NCBI GenBank assembly: GCA_029238125.1
Contig: JAQWGQ010000024.1
Span: 1-53,247 of the forward strand
Length of the DNA: 53,247 bases
Direction of reading: 5' to 3'
DNA from: Flavobacteriaceae bacterium
GTDB lineage: Bacteria > Bacteroidota > Bacteroidia > Flavobacteriales > Flavobacteriaceae
Shown here: positions 35,201-44,191 of the stretch, one piece after another
How positions within the stretch are numbered: the stretch's first letter is position 1
How the letters are laid out: each line of letters opens with the position of its first letter
Made by a program: the position numbers and the translations under genes
The notes under the pieces: generated by a model
What the model was told of the DNA's origin: nothing
What the model saw: only the letters and a program-made list of their open reading frames with translations
Database searches by the model: none

Positions 35201-35284
35201 CTTTCCATGCTAGCTGCAGGAATATATTTGCTAGAGTTGGCTACAGAAACCCATGTCGAAAGAGGCAAACTATTGAAAATGTAA
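32237..35284 (+). CDS. T9SS type A surface protein with LVIVD-like, Ig-like, lectin-like, cadherin and SwmB-like domains
   Basis: This is a secreted or surface-anchored 1015-residue mosaic protein. The signal peptide ends near LSAQ (residue 24). Two LVIVD-like repeats follow, then the first half of an Ig-like domain (WEYSINGGSTWIEG, about residue 175) interrupted by a lectin/LamG-like region (about 195-385), after which the Ig motif resumes (VIVRQTDANNNISG). Three very similar cadherin-like repeats and one diverged copy (about 416-820) carry calcium motifs such as DENSGAS and DPDADTK. A SwmB-like domain (about 825-930) precedes the C-terminal sorting domain (about 943-1015), which has NPVRTSLHI, LRIFSLTGRKV and AAGIYLLELAT. 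A carbohydrate-binding or adhesive role is inferred. A hairpin terminator follows 24 bp after the stop. Confidence 0.9.
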   Translation: MLKINTLISYTLFLLFSFSILSAQLTVSPTASVTHGSTYPELDGAYAITTVVIGNKTYALVTAFLDDGVQIIDISNPSSPSAVTSVRDGGTYPRLDGAHAITTVVIGEKTYALVAAYTEDGLQIMRLAVQVPPPTIALATDTGSNPADGLTNDPTINVSGLEDGALWEYSINGGSTWIEGGTASGTTASFEVTSSPSEPGTLAGSPTVSSTSIGNFNSLNTYSSNVPDTFFLDITTPETASSAAEVLVESGGSGEGITVYREGTDLKISIGNGNDVDLVAPDVLADGTRYAIVVELASGKTVNFYVAEMIDGNLPISFGNAVASATNAWTTTYWSGFNDGAWGQVNGTVQGGVTYSSFSGTFNEGRFYSGNAFSNIWTGGINSVSFDGSVIVRQTDANNNISGNSNELTIIVDKIDPSFTSGTTADAIDENSGASQVVYTVAATEVNGLTYSLGSAGGDESAFSIDGATGAVTLTADPDADTKNSYSFEAVATDGAGNVAQQTVSLVINNLDEIAPSFTSGTTANAIDENSGASQVIYTAVASDTGDGTNGNVTYTLGNAGGDESAFSIDGTTGEVTLTVNPDADTKNSYSFEVVATDDAGNAAQQTVSLAINNLDDTAPSFTSGTTADAIDENSGASQVIYTAVASDTGDGTNGNVTYTLGNAGGDESAFSIDGATGEVTLTVDPDFETKSSYSFEVVATDDAGNASAQTVTLVINDVNDNAPVFTSITSISVAEGFTVTGYTAAATDTDAGTTIEYTITGGVDHTLFNIDQTSGELTFKVAPDYETPSDSDEDNAYVVDVQASDGLHGTTQTVTITVTDIVDETAPTLDSVEASSDGNQIILTLTEAIAESGTVSASDFVLTIENVDNPPTVTAVSVSGMTVTLTLSETLEGVSGTSVTLAYTKSEQSGTIEDSSGNRLADFSGQIVNISNLDGEELKEPEISYNNPVRTSLHITSNEKLYQLRIFSLTGRKVLEKRLNTNSQSVDLSMLAAGIYLLELATETHVERGKLLKM
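32348..32584 (+). repeat. Two 78-bp near-identical repeats encoding LVIVD-like units
   Basis: The stretches 32348-32425 and 32507-32584 differ at about nine of 78 positions. They encode AITTVVIG.KTYALV.A. Natural LVIVD arrays usually have more copies, so this looks like a shortened array. Confidence 0.8.
33484..34398 (+). repeat. Tandem cadherin-like repeats with near-identical DNA
   Basis: Unit starts fall at about 33484, 33782 and 34094, each with the CCAAGCTTTACTTCAGGCAC sequence. Units 2 and 3 are exactly 312 bp apart and differ at only three positions in their first 195 bp. Unit 1 shares the first 60 bp but lacks the SDTGDGTNGN segment. A fourth, diverged cadherin-like unit follows from about 34399. 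Confidence 0.9.
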
Positions 35285-35307
35285 ATAACAGTTAAGTATT
35301 CACAGAG

Positions 35308-35338
35308 AAGGGCGCAACGAGGGTTGCGTCTTTTTTTT
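35308..35338 (+). terminator. Rho-independent terminator after the cadherin protein gene
   Basis: A GC-rich stem (GGCGCAAC paired with GTTGCGTC, allowing one G-T pair) with a GAGG loop is followed directly by eight T residues. Flanking A/T pairs lengthen the stem. It is the clearest terminator in the window. Confidence 0.85.
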
Positions 35339-35423
35339 GCCAATGGTTGGGATATGGATTTTTGATTGAGTCTTTTTTCAGCCACCCCTATTTTTGGGTG
35401 GTTAATTTGCCCAAAAAAAACGC

Positions 35424-35431
35424 TAATTTTA
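35424..35431 (+). promoter_or_regulatory. Putative -7 box of thiL, four bases from its start
   Basis: TAATTTTA matches TAnnTTTG at all but the last base and lies four bases (CCGC) before the ATG at 35436. The implied transcript is leaderless or nearly so. Confidence 0.35.
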
Positions 35432-35435
35432 CCGC

Positions 35436-36473
35436 ATGCTAGAGAACAAAAAACCCGCCAAAACCCCAATAGACAGCTTGGGGGAGTTTACCTTAATTGA
35501 ACATCTTACCAAATCAGCAACTGCGAGCTTGCCGTCAACCGTTTTGGGCATCGGCGACGATGCCGCAGTGCTCAAACACAAAGGCGAAACTGTGGTAAGT
35601 ACCGACATGCTTATTGAGGGTGTGCACTTCGACTTGGCCTATATGCCGCTCAAACATTTGGGCTATAAAGCAGTGGTGGTCAACCTGTCCGATATCTATG
35701 CGATGAACGCGCAAGCTACACAAGTATTGGTGTCCTTGGCTGTGTCTAATCGGTTTCCATTAGAGGCAGTTGAGGAATTATACGCCGGAATTCATTTGGC
35801 CTGCAAAACCTATGGCGTGGATTTGGTAGGAGGTGACACGACCTCTGCCCAACAGGGCTTGCAGTTGTCTGTAACGGCTTTGGGTGCAGCACCAAAAACA
35901 GGAGCGGTATTGCGTAGTGGTGCTTCCGAAAATGATTTGTTGGTGGTCAGTGGAGATATTGGAGGTGCCTATATGGGCTTGCAAGTTCTCGCACGTGAAA
36001 ACGAAGTGTTTAAGGCCAATCCCAAACACCAACCCGACCTTGAACCCTATAGCTATTTGGTGGAGCGTCAACTCAAGCCCGAGGCACGAAAAGATATTGT
36101 TCAATTTTTTCAGGATCTCGACCTACAACCCACTTCCATGATCGACATCAGCGATGGACTCTCGTCAGAAGTCATGCATTTGTGTAAACAAAGTGGCGTG
36201 GGCTCCCGCGTGTATGAAAACAAAATTCCACTCGACCCGCAGTTTATCAGCGTCTGTGAGGAGTTTAACCTCGACAGTACGACCATTGCCTTGAGCGGTG
36301 GAGAGGACTATGAGTTGTTGTTTACCATCAAACAAACGGACTTTGACAAAATCAAAGGCAACCCCAATCTAACAGTAATCGGACATATGACGGCAGCTGG
36401 GGATATTCCCTCACTCGTTACACGAGCCGAAGAGGTTATTCCACTCAAAGCTCAGGGCTGGAAGGCGTTTTAG
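35436..36473 (+). CDS. thiL: Thiamine-monophosphate kinase
   Basis: ThiL phosphorylates thiamine monophosphate to the active cofactor TPP. The 345-residue protein has the PurM-like fold motifs in order: GIGDDAAV, STDMLIEGVHFDL, VVVNLSDIYAMNA, LVGGDTTSA, MIDISDGLSSE and LSGGEDYELLF. Together they form the ATP- and Mg-binding sites. The ATG at 35436 begins a short charged lead before the conserved SLGEFTLI. The gene end overlaps the convergent aminopeptidase gene by 4 bp. No other thi gene is in the window. Confidence 0.95.
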   Translation: MLENKKPAKTPIDSLGEFTLIEHLTKSATASLPSTVLGIGDDAAVLKHKGETVVSTDMLIEGVHFDLAYMPLKHLGYKAVVVNLSDIYAMNAQATQVLVSLAVSNRFPLEAVEELYAGIHLACKTYGVDLVGGDTTSAQQGLQLSVTALGAAPKTGAVLRSGASENDLLVVSGDIGGAYMGLQVLARENEVFKANPKHQPDLEPYSYLVERQLKPEARKDIVQFFQDLDLQPTSMIDISDGLSSEVMHLCKQSGVGSRVYENKIPLDPQFISVCEEFNLDSTTIALSGGEDYELLFTIKQTDFDKIKGNPNLTVIGHMTAAGDIPSLVTRAEEVIPLKAQGWKAF

Positions 36474-37762
36474 CCATTCATTAACTCTTCAATTTCCTCG
36501 GCCTCTATTGGAATATTTTTCATCAAATTGAGCGGCTCGCCTGTTTCTTGTACCACCACGTCGTCTTCTAGGCGAATGCCAAATCCCTCATCAGGAATAT
36601 AGATGCCGGGCTCTACCGTAAAAACCATATTTGCCAATATGGGTTTGTCGAGCAAGCCATAGTCATGGGTGTCGAGCCCCAGGTGGTGGGAAGTACCATG
36701 TATAAAGTATTTTTTATAGGCGGGGGTTTTTTCGGTTTGGTTCTGCACATCGGCTTTGTCCAATAAACCCAATCCCAACAATTCGGCAGTCATGATTTTC
36801 CCCACTTCTACGTGGTATGCTTTCCAATATGCACCCGGAACAAGTAGCTTGGTCGCTTCGTTTTTGACACGCAACACGGCCTCATAAACTGCGCGTTGCC
36901 GCTTGGAAAACCGACCAGACACAGGGATGGTTCGGGTCATATCGGATGAATAGTTGCCATACTCAGCAGCCACATCCATCAATAACAAATCACCAGCTTT
37001 ACACTCTTGGTTGTTTTCGATATAATGTAACACATTCGCATTGGCACCCGAGGCAATAATAGGCGTGTATGCAAAGCCTTTGGATCGGTTTCTCAAAAAC
37101 GTATGGGCGTATTCGGCTTCGATTTCATATTCCCAAACACCCGGTTTGACAAAGCCTAAAACACGGCGAAAGCCGTTTTCGGTAATATCACAGGCAGTTT
37201 GGATATGTCCAATTTCTTCGGGTGACTTTACTGCACGTAATCCTTGTAAGATAAAGTTGCTTTTGTTGTAGTTGTGCTTGGGGAGTTGTTCTTTACACCA
37301 GTTAATAAACCGATCTTCACGAGTCTGTGTTTCCACACTTGCACGATAGTGTTCGTTGGTATTAATATAGATATGCTCAACTTCTTTTGCCAAGGCCAAA
37401 AAATGGTTTTCAAAATCAGAAGTCCATTTCACAGTAGCAATCCCCGATACTTCTGTTGCTTCGGATTGAGTGAGTTTGTGTCCTTCCCAAACAGCGATAT
37501 GGGCATTGGTTTCTTTGACAAAAACCACTTCGCGAAGGGCAGGGTCTTTGGCATTTGGACAAAGCACCACAATGGTTTCTTCTTGGTCAATGCCTGTGAG
37601 GTAAAACAAGTCGCGGTGTTGTTCAAATGGCAGAGTAGTGTCTGCACTAACAGGGTAGATGTCATTGGAATTAAATACGGCAATGCTATTTGGCTTTAAC
37701 TGTGCGATAAATCGTTGACGGTTTTTCGCAAAAACAGACGAGGAAAGGGGATTGTATTTCAT
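36470..37762 (-). CDS. pepP: Xaa-Pro aminopeptidase (aminopeptidase P family)
   Basis: This 430-residue cytosolic metallopeptidase removes N-terminal residues preceding proline. The N-terminal creatinase-like domain (about 1-165, RDLFYLTGIDQEE) precedes the pita-bread M24 domain. The dimetal ligands are visible: the two Asp in LLMDVAAEYGNYSSDMTRT, the His in GTSHHLGLDTHD, the Glu in VEPGIY and the Glu in IRLEDDVVV. The length agrees with the PepP type. It is divergent from the propeller-protein gene and overlaps thiL by 4 bp at its 3' end. Confidence 0.93.
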   Translation of the reverse strand: MKYNPLSSSVFAKNRQRFIAQLKPNSIAVFNSNDIYPVSADTTLPFEQHRDLFYLTGIDQEETIVVLCPNAKDPALREVVFVKETNAHIAVWEGHKLTQSEATEVSGIATVKWTSDFENHFLALAKEVEHIYINTNEHYRASVETQTREDRFINWCKEQLPKHNYNKSNFILQGLRAVKSPEEIGHIQTACDITENGFRRVLGFVKPGVWEYEIEAEYAHTFLRNRSKGFAYTPIIASGANANVLHYIENNQECKAGDLLLMDVAAEYGNYSSDMTRTIPVSGRFSKRQRAVYEAVLRVKNEATKLLVPGAYWKAYHVEVGKIMTAELLGLGLLDKADVQNQTEKTPAYKKYFIHGTSHHLGLDTHDYGLLDKPILANMVFTVEPGIYIPDEGFGIRLEDDVVVQETGEPLNLMKNIPIEAEEIEELMNG

Positions 37763-37832
37763 GCTGTAAATTAAAAAAATTTATCTTCACAGTAAAATAA
37801 ACACCATCAAGAACCTATTATTTATTTTCGGA

Positions 37833-40433
37833 ATGGTAGTTGCTTTTGCTCAGCCCGCTGCTACCACCTCCAAAGACCTACTTGAATCGACACTTGCTTT
37901 AGATCGAATAACATCTCAATCGCTAGTTGGCAAACTCCCTTTTGTTAATATTGGACCTAGTGTAATGAGTGGTCGGGTTGTCGATCTTGCCGTAAATCCA
38001 GACGCACCACATGAGTTTTATGTGGGCTATGCATCGGGTGGCTTGTGGTATTCGAACAACAATGGCACAACTTTTACTCCAGTCATGGACAACAGCCCAA
38101 CACAAAATATTGGAGATATCGCCGTACACTGGCCAACACATACGATTTATGTGGGAACTGGCGAAAACAACTCGTCTCGTTCTTCCTATGCAGGAATCGG
38201 AATACTCAAATCCACAGATAAAGGTGCTTCTTGGCAACATATGGGCTTGGCAGACTCACATCATATTGGAAAAATTGAAATCAATCCCAACAACCCTGAC
38301 GAGGTTGTCGTAGGAGTGACGGGTCATTTATATACCTCAAACGATATGCGTGGAATTTTCAAAACCTCAAATGGGGGAATCACTTGGACACAAACACTAT
38401 CGATAGGCGACACAACAGGTGTCATTGATATTAGCGTTGCCCCTGAGAGTTTTGAAATTCAATACGCTGCCGCATGGGAAAAAGATCGAAAAGCATGGGA
38501 TTTTGTAAGGAGTGGCGAAAAATCAGGAATCTACAAAAGCACTGACGCAGGATCTTCATGGACCCTAATGAGCACTCCTAAAAGTGGCTTTCCTCAGGGT
38601 GAAGGAGTCGGTCGAATTGGAATAGCAGCTTTTAATACCAAGACAGTATATTTGGTTATCGACAATCAAGACCGTCGTCCAAACGATGAAAAAGCAGAGA
38701 GAAAACTCACAAAAAATGATTTCGAAACCATCTCTTTAGAAGGGTTCTTTGCCATTGACGAAGAACTGTTATCAGCATTTTTGAAAGAAAATAATTTTCC
38801 AAAAAAGCATACTGTTAAAAGTATTCGAACAGAAATTCGTGATGGAAAGCTAAAACCTTCCGACCTAGCGCTATACCTCAGCGATGCCAATAGTGATTTA
38901 TTTGAAACACCAGTCATTGGGGCGCAGGTATTTCGTAGTGATGATTGGGGCATTACCTGGACAAAAACCCACAGCGACTACCTCGACGATTTGTACTACA
39001 GCTACGGGTATTATTTCGGAAAGATTCATGTTACTCCGTCCGATGTAGACCGAATTTATATTTACGGCGTACCTATGCTGGTCTCATCTGACGGAGGAGA
39101 AACGTTCACGACTCTTGATGCGCCCAATGCGCATGTCGATCATCATGCTCTTTGGATCAATCCAAACAACCCCAAACACCTAATCAATGGAAATGATGGT
39201 GGCGTAAACATCAGTTATGATGGTGGTGAAAATTGGATGAAATCCAATCAGCCAGCGGTTGGACAGTTCTACACCGTTTATGCAGATGAGCAAACGCCTT
39301 ACCACGTGTATGGCGGCTTACAAGACAATGGTGTGTGGGAAGCAGCTCACACAAGTCGTGAAAGTGTGGCATGGCAGCAGTCAGGGCACAACAATTGGAC
39401 TGGGATTATGGGAGGCGATGGAATGCAAATCCAAGTCGATAAAAACAACGCAAACATCGTTTACACTGGCTATCAGTTTGGAAACTACTTCCGGATCAAT
39501 CGTGAGACACAGAAACGCACTTATATCCAACCCAAGTACAGGTTGGGTGAGGCACCGTTGCGGTTCAATTGGCAAACACCGATCTTATTGTCTCCACACA
39601 ACAATGACATCTTGTATTTAGGAAGCAACAAACTCCACCGATCACTCAATCGTGGAGATGAATGGACAACGATTTCAGAGGATTTGACAAAAGGGGCTAA
39701 AGAAGGGAATGTACCATACGGAACGTTGTCAGCAATCGATGAATCACGATTCCATTTTGGTCATCTTGTTGTGGGTTCAGACGACGGTCAAATTCATCTT
39801 ACAACAGATGGGGGATCTGGTTGGCAACGCATCAGCGATGACTTGCCACAAGACTTATGGGTGAGCCGCGTGCAATTTTCAAAGCACAACGAGTCTCGAA
39901 TCTACGCCACTTTGAACGGGTATCGTTGGGATGATTTTAAATCATATATATACTCTTCAGATGACTATGGTAAAAATTGGCGTTCGATTTCCAACAACTT
40001 ACCACTTTCAGCAGTAAACGTTATTCGCGAAGACCACACGAATGAGGATATTTTATATGTCGGAACAGACAATGGACTGTTTTTGAGTATCGATCACGGG
40101 GAGAATTGGCAGATGTTTGACGCTGATTTTCCAAGAGTAGCGGTCCACGATTTGTTTATTCAGGAGCGAGACAACGATTTATTAGTTGGCACGCATGGGC
40201 GATCCATTTATTTGCTTGAACTAGAGGCTGTGCAAGAACTCCCAACGGTAATAAACAAAACGGTGGCGGTGCTTGCACCGAAACCCCAAAAACATAAAAC
40301 GAGTTGGGGGCAAAAACAAAGGACTTGGGATGATGCAAAAACCCCTGACTTTTGGTTTACTTTTTTTGCGAAAAGCCCAACTATGGGCACTTGGCACCTG
40401 ATAAAAATGTTGTCCTGTTTGAAGCGGAGGTAG
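37833..40433 (+). CDS. Asp-box (BNR/sortilin-like) beta-propeller protein, main frame; C-terminus frameshifted
   Basis: This is an exported beta-propeller protein of the family often annotated as glycosyl hydrolase or VPS10/sortilin-like. At least ten Asp-box motifs of the form S.D.G..W are visible (STDKGASW, TSNGGITW, STDAGSSW, SSDGGETF, SYDGGENW, SIDHGENW and others). The first ATG at 37833 falls inside the signal peptide; upstream codons from 37797 (ATA) read INTIKNLLFIFG and continue into VVAFAQ, so translation probably starts there at a non-ATG codon, or the start has mutated. After PDFWFTFF the frame departs from family-like sequence, which continues in the -1 frame to 40618. Function is unknown; protein or glycan binding is usual for such propellers. 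It may be a decaying gene. Confidence 0.78.
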   Translation: MVVAFAQPAATTSKDLLESTLALDRITSQSLVGKLPFVNIGPSVMSGRVVDLAVNPDAPHEFYVGYASGGLWYSNNNGTTFTPVMDNSPTQNIGDIAVHWPTHTIYVGTGENNSSRSSYAGIGILKSTDKGASWQHMGLADSHHIGKIEINPNNPDEVVVGVTGHLYTSNDMRGIFKTSNGGITWTQTLSIGDTTGVIDISVAPESFEIQYAAAWEKDRKAWDFVRSGEKSGIYKSTDAGSSWTLMSTPKSGFPQGEGVGRIGIAAFNTKTVYLVIDNQDRRPNDEKAERKLTKNDFETISLEGFFAIDEELLSAFLKENNFPKKHTVKSIRTEIRDGKLKPSDLALYLSDANSDLFETPVIGAQVFRSDDWGITWTKTHSDYLDDLYYSYGYYFGKIHVTPSDVDRIYIYGVPMLVSSDGGETFTTLDAPNAHVDHHALWINPNNPKHLINGNDGGVNISYDGGENWMKSNQPAVGQFYTVYADEQTPYHVYGGLQDNGVWEAAHTSRESVAWQQSGHNNWTGIMGGDGMQIQVDKNNANIVYTGYQFGNYFRINRETQKRTYIQPKYRLGEAPLRFNWQTPILLSPHNNDILYLGSNKLHRSLNRGDEWTTISEDLTKGAKEGNVPYGTLSAIDESRFHFGHLVVGSDDGQIHLTTDGGSGWQRISDDLPQDLWVSRVQFSKHNESRIYATLNGYRWDDFKSYIYSSDDYGKNWRSISNNLPLSAVNVIREDHTNEDILYVGTDNGLFLSIDHGENWQMFDADFPRVAVHDLFIQERDNDLLVGTHGRSIYLLELEAVQELPTVINKTVAVLAPKPQKHKTSWGQKQRTWDDAKTPDFWFTFFAKSPTMGTWHLIKMLSCLKRR

Positions 40434-40618
40434 AACTTGCTAAAGGCCTTCAGCAGATTTCGTATGATTTGATTATTCAGGAAAAGGCGCTAAAAAAATA
40501 TTCTCGCAAGCATAAAACAGAAGTTAAACCTGCTGACGATGGTCGTGTGTACTTACCAAAAGGAAATTATCAATTGCTATGGAACGACGAGCATCAAACA
40601 ACCTTGAAAGTCGAGTAG
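40349..40618 (+). pseudogene. Displaced C-terminal segment of the beta-propeller gene (-1 frame)
   Basis: This frame is open from 40349, just after a TGA, to the stop at 40616-40618. Its sequence (FFCEKPNYGHLA, FEAEVELAKGLQQISYDL, DDGRVYLPKGNYQLLW) is what is expected at the C-terminus of the upstream propeller protein: a beta-sandwich with a D.G.YYLP.G.Y-like motif. The two frames overlap across 40349-40433, which includes seven T at 40361-40367 read as ACT TTT TTT. A one-base loss there, a sequencing error, or programmed -1 slippage would join them. It has no start signal of its own. Confidence 0.75.
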
Positions 40619-40705
40619 TTTGTTTGATAACAAATGAACATTTTTGTCAAAAGAACATACAATCTCCAACAAACTTGATAAAATCGCATTAAATAGCCAA
40701 AATCC

Positions 40706-40737
40706 TTTGGCGTTCAGGCGTTCAGCACCTAATTTTG
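40706..40737 (+). promoter_or_regulatory. Two-part Bacteroidota promoter of the sdhCAB operon
   Basis: TTTG at 40706-40709 is followed, 20 bases on, by TAATTTTG at 40730-40737, an exact match to the -33 and -7 elements of the Bacteroidota primary sigma factor. The sdhC ATG lies 22 bases further on. The flanking gap 40619-40759 contains no gene. Confidence 0.75.
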
Positions 40738-40759
40738 TACGAACATTTAGCCAAAAAAT

Positions 40760-41419
40760 ATGGGGGTTGTCCTATCTTCTACAATACTGCGAAAGGTTAC
40801 CATGGCCTTGTCTGGTCTTTTTTTAATGGTGTTTTTGTTGCAGCATTTCGCAATCAATATCACTTCGGTTTTTAGTGAAACCATTTTCAATCAGTTTTCC
40901 CATTTTATGGGAACCAATGCTTTGGTACAATTTGTTCTTCAGCCCATTTTGATTTTTGGGGTGATCTTCCATTTTGTTATGGGCTTTGTCCTCGATATTC
41001 AAAACCGACGTGCTCGTGGCACACGCTATGCAGTCTATAAAGGCAATGCCAATGCGAGTTGGGTGTCTAGAAATATGCTGATTTCGGGTGGGACGGTTCT
41101 TGCCTTTCTGGTGTTACACTTTTACGATTTTTGGGTTCCTGAAATGAATTATAAATACATTGAATTCCTGCCCGAAGATCCAAATCGATATTACGAAGAG
41201 CTGGTTCACAAATTTGAAGATCTGACTCGTGTGATCCTCTATGTGATTGCCTTTTTCTTCTTAGCCCTTCACCTCTCCCACGGTTTTTCGTCGGCCTTTC
41301 AATCTATGGGGTTCAACAACAAGTACACAGTGGCCTTAAAATCTATCGGAAAAGTCTATGCAATCGGGATTCCCGCTGGCTTTGCATTTATTGCGATTTT
41401 TCATTTTCTAAATCACTAA
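40760..41419 (+). CDS. sdhC: Succinate dehydrogenase cytochrome b558 subunit
   Basis: This is the membrane anchor of succinate:quinone oxidoreductase, 219 residues, with five predicted transmembrane helices that carry two b hemes and the quinone site. Histidines suited for heme binding lie in [27 protein letters not shown] and [13 protein letters not shown]. The family is the single-anchor b558 type found in Bacteroidota and Gram-positive bacteria, so no sdhD gene is expected, and none is present. It is two bases from sdhA and driven by a strong promoter match upstream. Confidence 0.93.
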   Translation: MGVVLSSTILRKVTMALSGLFLMVFLLQHFAINITSVFSETIFNQFSHFMGTNALVQFVLQPILIFGVIFHFVMGFVLDIQNRRARGTRYAVYKGNANASWVSRNMLISGGTVLAFLVLHFYDFWVPEMNYKYIEFLPEDPNRYYEELVHKFEDLTRVILYVIAFFFLALHLSHGFSSAFQSMGFNNKYTVALKSIGKVYAIGIPAGFAFIAIFHFLNH

Positions 41420-41420
41420 C

Positions 41421-43424
41421 ATGACCAAACTCAACGCACATATTCCCAAAGGTTCAATAGCTGATAAATGGACAAATCACAAAAACAATATCCGTCTGGT
41501 GAGTCCAGCCAATAAACGTTTGATCGATGTAATCGTGGTTGGTACGGGCTTGGCTGGGGGTTCTGCTGCAGCTACCCTTGCCGAACTGGGCTATAACGTC
41601 AAAGCGTTTTGCTTTCAAGATTCACCACGCCGTGCACACTCTATAGCTGCGCAAGGAGGAATCAATGCAGCGAAAAACTATCAAGGGGATGGAGACTCAA
41701 TTCACCGCTTGTTTTATGACACCGTAAAAGGGGGAGATTACCGGTCCAGAGAAGCAAACGTGCACCGATTGGCTGAGGTTTCAACCAATATCATTGACCA
41801 GTGTGTTGCTCAGGGGGTTCCCTTTGCACGTGACTATGGCGGGTTGCTCGACAACCGATCGTTTGGCGGGGTACTCGTTTCTCGCACCTTTTATGCCAAA
41901 GGACAAACGGGTCAGCAACTGTTACTCGGAGCTTATTCGGCGATGAATCGGCAAATCGGTCGTGGTAAAATCAAAATGTATAGTCGTCATGAGATGCTTG
42001 ACCTTGTCAAAGTTGATGGCAAAGCGCGAGGAATCATTACGCGCAATTTGGTCACGGGTGAAATCGAACGCCATGCAGCACATGCTGTAGTGATTGCTTC
42101 AGGAGGTTATGGAAACCTCTTTTATCTGTCAACCAATGCGATGGGAAGTAATGTAACCGCTGCTTGGAAAATCCACAAGCAAGGTGCCTATTTTGCCAAT
42201 CCGTGCTTTACACAAATTCACCCGACTTGCATTCCTGTTTCGGGCGATCACCAGTCCAAACTCACCCTGATGTCGGAATCTTTGCGAAACGACGGACGGA
42301 TCTGGGTGCCGAAAAAGAAAGAAGATGCGGAGGCGATTCGTGAAGGACGCCTTAAACCCACCGACTTAGCAGAAGAAGATCGAGACTATTATCTAGAACG
42401 TCGCTATCCAGCTTTTGGAAACCTTGTTCCTCGTGATGTCGCCTCTCGTGCAGCCAAAGAACGATGTGATGAGGGCTTTGGGGTCAACAAAACAGGTGAA
42501 GCAGTGTTTCTCGACTTTGCCGCAGCCATAGAGCGATATGGCAAAGAAAAAGCACATGTCAAAGGATTGGACGAAAACGACACTGCACTTGTACAGAAAC
42601 TTGGAAAGCAAGTCATCAAAGCCAAATACGGCAACTTGTTTCAGATGTATGAGAAAATCGTTGATCAAAACCCCTATGAAACACCAATGATGATTTATCC
42701 TGCGGTGCATTACACCATGGGAGGGGTTTGGGTGGACTACAACCTGATGACAACGGTGCCGGGTTGCTTTGCAATTGGAGAAGCGAACTTCTCTGACCAC
42801 GGTGCCAACCGACTTGGTGCTTCCGCATTGATGCAGGGCTTAGCAGACGGCTATTTTGTATTGCCATACACCATAGGCGATTATCTTGCAGATGATATCC
42901 GCACAGGTGCAATCTCCACGGACTCGCCAGAATTTGAAGAAGCAGAGTCAAATGTACGTACCCAAATCGATGGCTTTATCAAGAATAAAGGAACCAAAAC
43001 CGTTGATTACTTCCACCGAAAACTTGGAAAAATCATCTGGGATAAATGTGGGATGTCTCGAAACAAAGAAGGACTCCAAGAAGCCATTGCAGAAGTCAAG
43101 GCGCTGCGAGAGGAATTTTACAAGGACATTTTTGTCCCTGGTACTGCCGATTCTTTCAATGAGCCATTGGCAAAAGCTCTTCGAGTTGCAGACTTTTTAG
43201 AGTTGGGCGAGCTCTTTGCCAAAGACGCTTTGGAACGTACAGAATCCTGTGGAGGTCACTTCCGTGAAGAATCTCAAACTCCAGAAGGAGAGGCACTTCG
43301 GGATGATAAAAACTTTACGTTTGTATCTGCATGGGAATACAAAGGAGAACCGAGCAAAGCCAAACTGCACAAAGAAGTGCTGAAGTACGAAAATATTGAA
43401 TTGAAAACAAGGTCATATAAATAG
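41421..43424 (+). CDS. sdhA: Succinate dehydrogenase/fumarate reductase flavoprotein subunit
   Basis: This is the catalytic subunit of complex II (667 residues), which oxidises succinate to fumarate in the TCA cycle. The FAD-binding fold starts at [20 protein letters not shown] (about residue 38), and His73 in [12 protein letters not shown] is the probable site of covalent FAD attachment. Further motifs include [39 protein letters not shown] and [18 protein letters not shown]. The length and order match the B. subtilis/Wolinella-type flavoprotein. It lies between sdhC and sdhB with almost no spacing. Confidence 0.96.
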   Translation: MTKLNAHIPKGSIADKWTNHKNNIRLVSPANKRLIDVIVVGTGLAGGSAAATLAELGYNVKAFCFQDSPRRAHSIAAQGGINAAKNYQGDGDSIHRLFYDTVKGGDYRSREANVHRLAEVSTNIIDQCVAQGVPFARDYGGLLDNRSFGGVLVSRTFYAKGQTGQQLLLGAYSAMNRQIGRGKIKMYSRHEMLDLVKVDGKARGIITRNLVTGEIERHAAHAVVIASGGYGNLFYLSTNAMGSNVTAAWKIHKQGAYFANPCFTQIHPTCIPVSGDHQSKLTLMSESLRNDGRIWVPKKKEDAEAIREGRLKPTDLAEEDRDYYLERRYPAFGNLVPRDVASRAAKERCDEGFGVNKTGEAVFLDFAAAIERYGKEKAHVKGLDENDTALVQKLGKQVIKAKYGNLFQMYEKIVDQNPYETPMMIYPAVHYTMGGVWVDYNLMTTVPGCFAIGEANFSDHGANRLGASALMQGLADGYFVLPYTIGDYLADDIRTGAISTDSPEFEEAESNVRTQIDGFIKNKGTKTVDYFHRKLGKIIWDKCGMSRNKEGLQEAIAEVKALREEFYKDIFVPGTADSFNEPLAKALRVADFLELGELFAKDALERTESCGGHFREESQTPEGEALRDDKNFTFVSAWEYKGEPSKAKLHKEVLKYENIELKTRSYK

Positions 43425-43426
43425 TG

Positions 43427-44173
43427 ATGAAACTGAAACTTAAAATCTGGCGACAAGAAAACGCCACCGCAAAAGGGAGCATGCAAACCTATTCACTGGA
43501 TGGGGTGTCCCCCGATATGTCCTTTTTGGAAATGATGGATGTGCTCAACGAACGGCTGATGGAAGAAGGGATTGACCCTGTTGCGTTTGACCATGACTGC
43601 CGAGAAGGAATCTGCGGTTCTTGTTCGATGTTTATCAACGGAGAAGCCCATGGCCCAGATCGTTTGGTTACCACTTGCCAGTTACACATGAGAAAATTTA
43701 AAGACGGGGATACCATTCATATCGAGCCCTTTCGCGCAAAGCCATTTCCTGTGATTAAGGACTTGGTTGTGGATCGAACTGCTTTTGATCGCATTCAACA
43801 TGCAGGGGGGTTTGTATCGGTAAATACCTCAGGGAACACCCAAGATGCCAATGCGATTCCAATTGAAAAAGCGGATGCCGATAAGGCCTTTGATGCAGCC
43901 ACTTGTATCGGATGTGGCGCTTGTGTGGCGACTTGTAAAAACGCATCTGCCATGTTGTTTGTTTCAGCCAAAGTGTCTCAATACGCCCTGCTTCCACAAG
44001 GTCAGGTAGAGGCAACTGATCGTGTGCTGAATATGGTCAGTCAAATGGACGAAGAGGGCTTTGGAAACTGCACCAACACAGGTGCCTGTGAGGTGGAGTG
44101 CCCCAAGGGAATCTCACTGGAAAATATCGCCCGCATGAACCGAGAATATTTATCGGCGAATGTGAAGGGGTAA
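43427..44173 (+). CDS. sdhB: Succinate dehydrogenase/fumarate reductase iron-sulfur subunit
   Basis: This is the electron-transfer subunit of complex II, 248 residues. The ATG at 43427 is preferred to the GTG that overlaps the sdhA stop. The [2Fe-2S] cluster cysteines are in [15 protein letters not shown] and VTTC, the [4Fe-4S] ones in [11 protein letters not shown], and the [3Fe-4S] ones in [15 protein letters not shown]. All three cluster sites are complete. It is the last gene of sdhCAB and is followed after 18 bp by an apparently independent gene. Confidence 0.96.
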   Translation: MKLKLKIWRQENATAKGSMQTYSLDGVSPDMSFLEMMDVLNERLMEEGIDPVAFDHDCREGICGSCSMFINGEAHGPDRLVTTCQLHMRKFKDGDTIHIEPFRAKPFPVIKDLVVDRTAFDRIQHAGGFVSVNTSGNTQDANAIPIEKADADKAFDAATCIGCGACVATCKNASAMLFVSAKVSQYALLPQGQVEATDRVLNMVSQMDEEGFGNCTNTGACEVECPKGISLENIARMNREYLSANVKG

Positions 44174-44179
44174 AAACAA

Positions 44180-44187
44180 TACCTTTA
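44180..44187 (+). promoter_or_regulatory. Putative -7 box of the nitrilase-family gene, four bases from its start
   Basis: TACCTTTA matches TAnnTTTG except for the last base and stands four bases (ATCC) before the ATG at 44192. No -33 element is visible. Confidence 0.35.
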
Positions 44188-44191
44188 ATCC

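Noticed and set aside
40368-40618. Independent small gene downstream of the propeller gene
   Set aside because: Its sequence continues the C-terminal domain of the propeller family and it has no start region of its own, so it is best seen as the frameshifted end of that gene.
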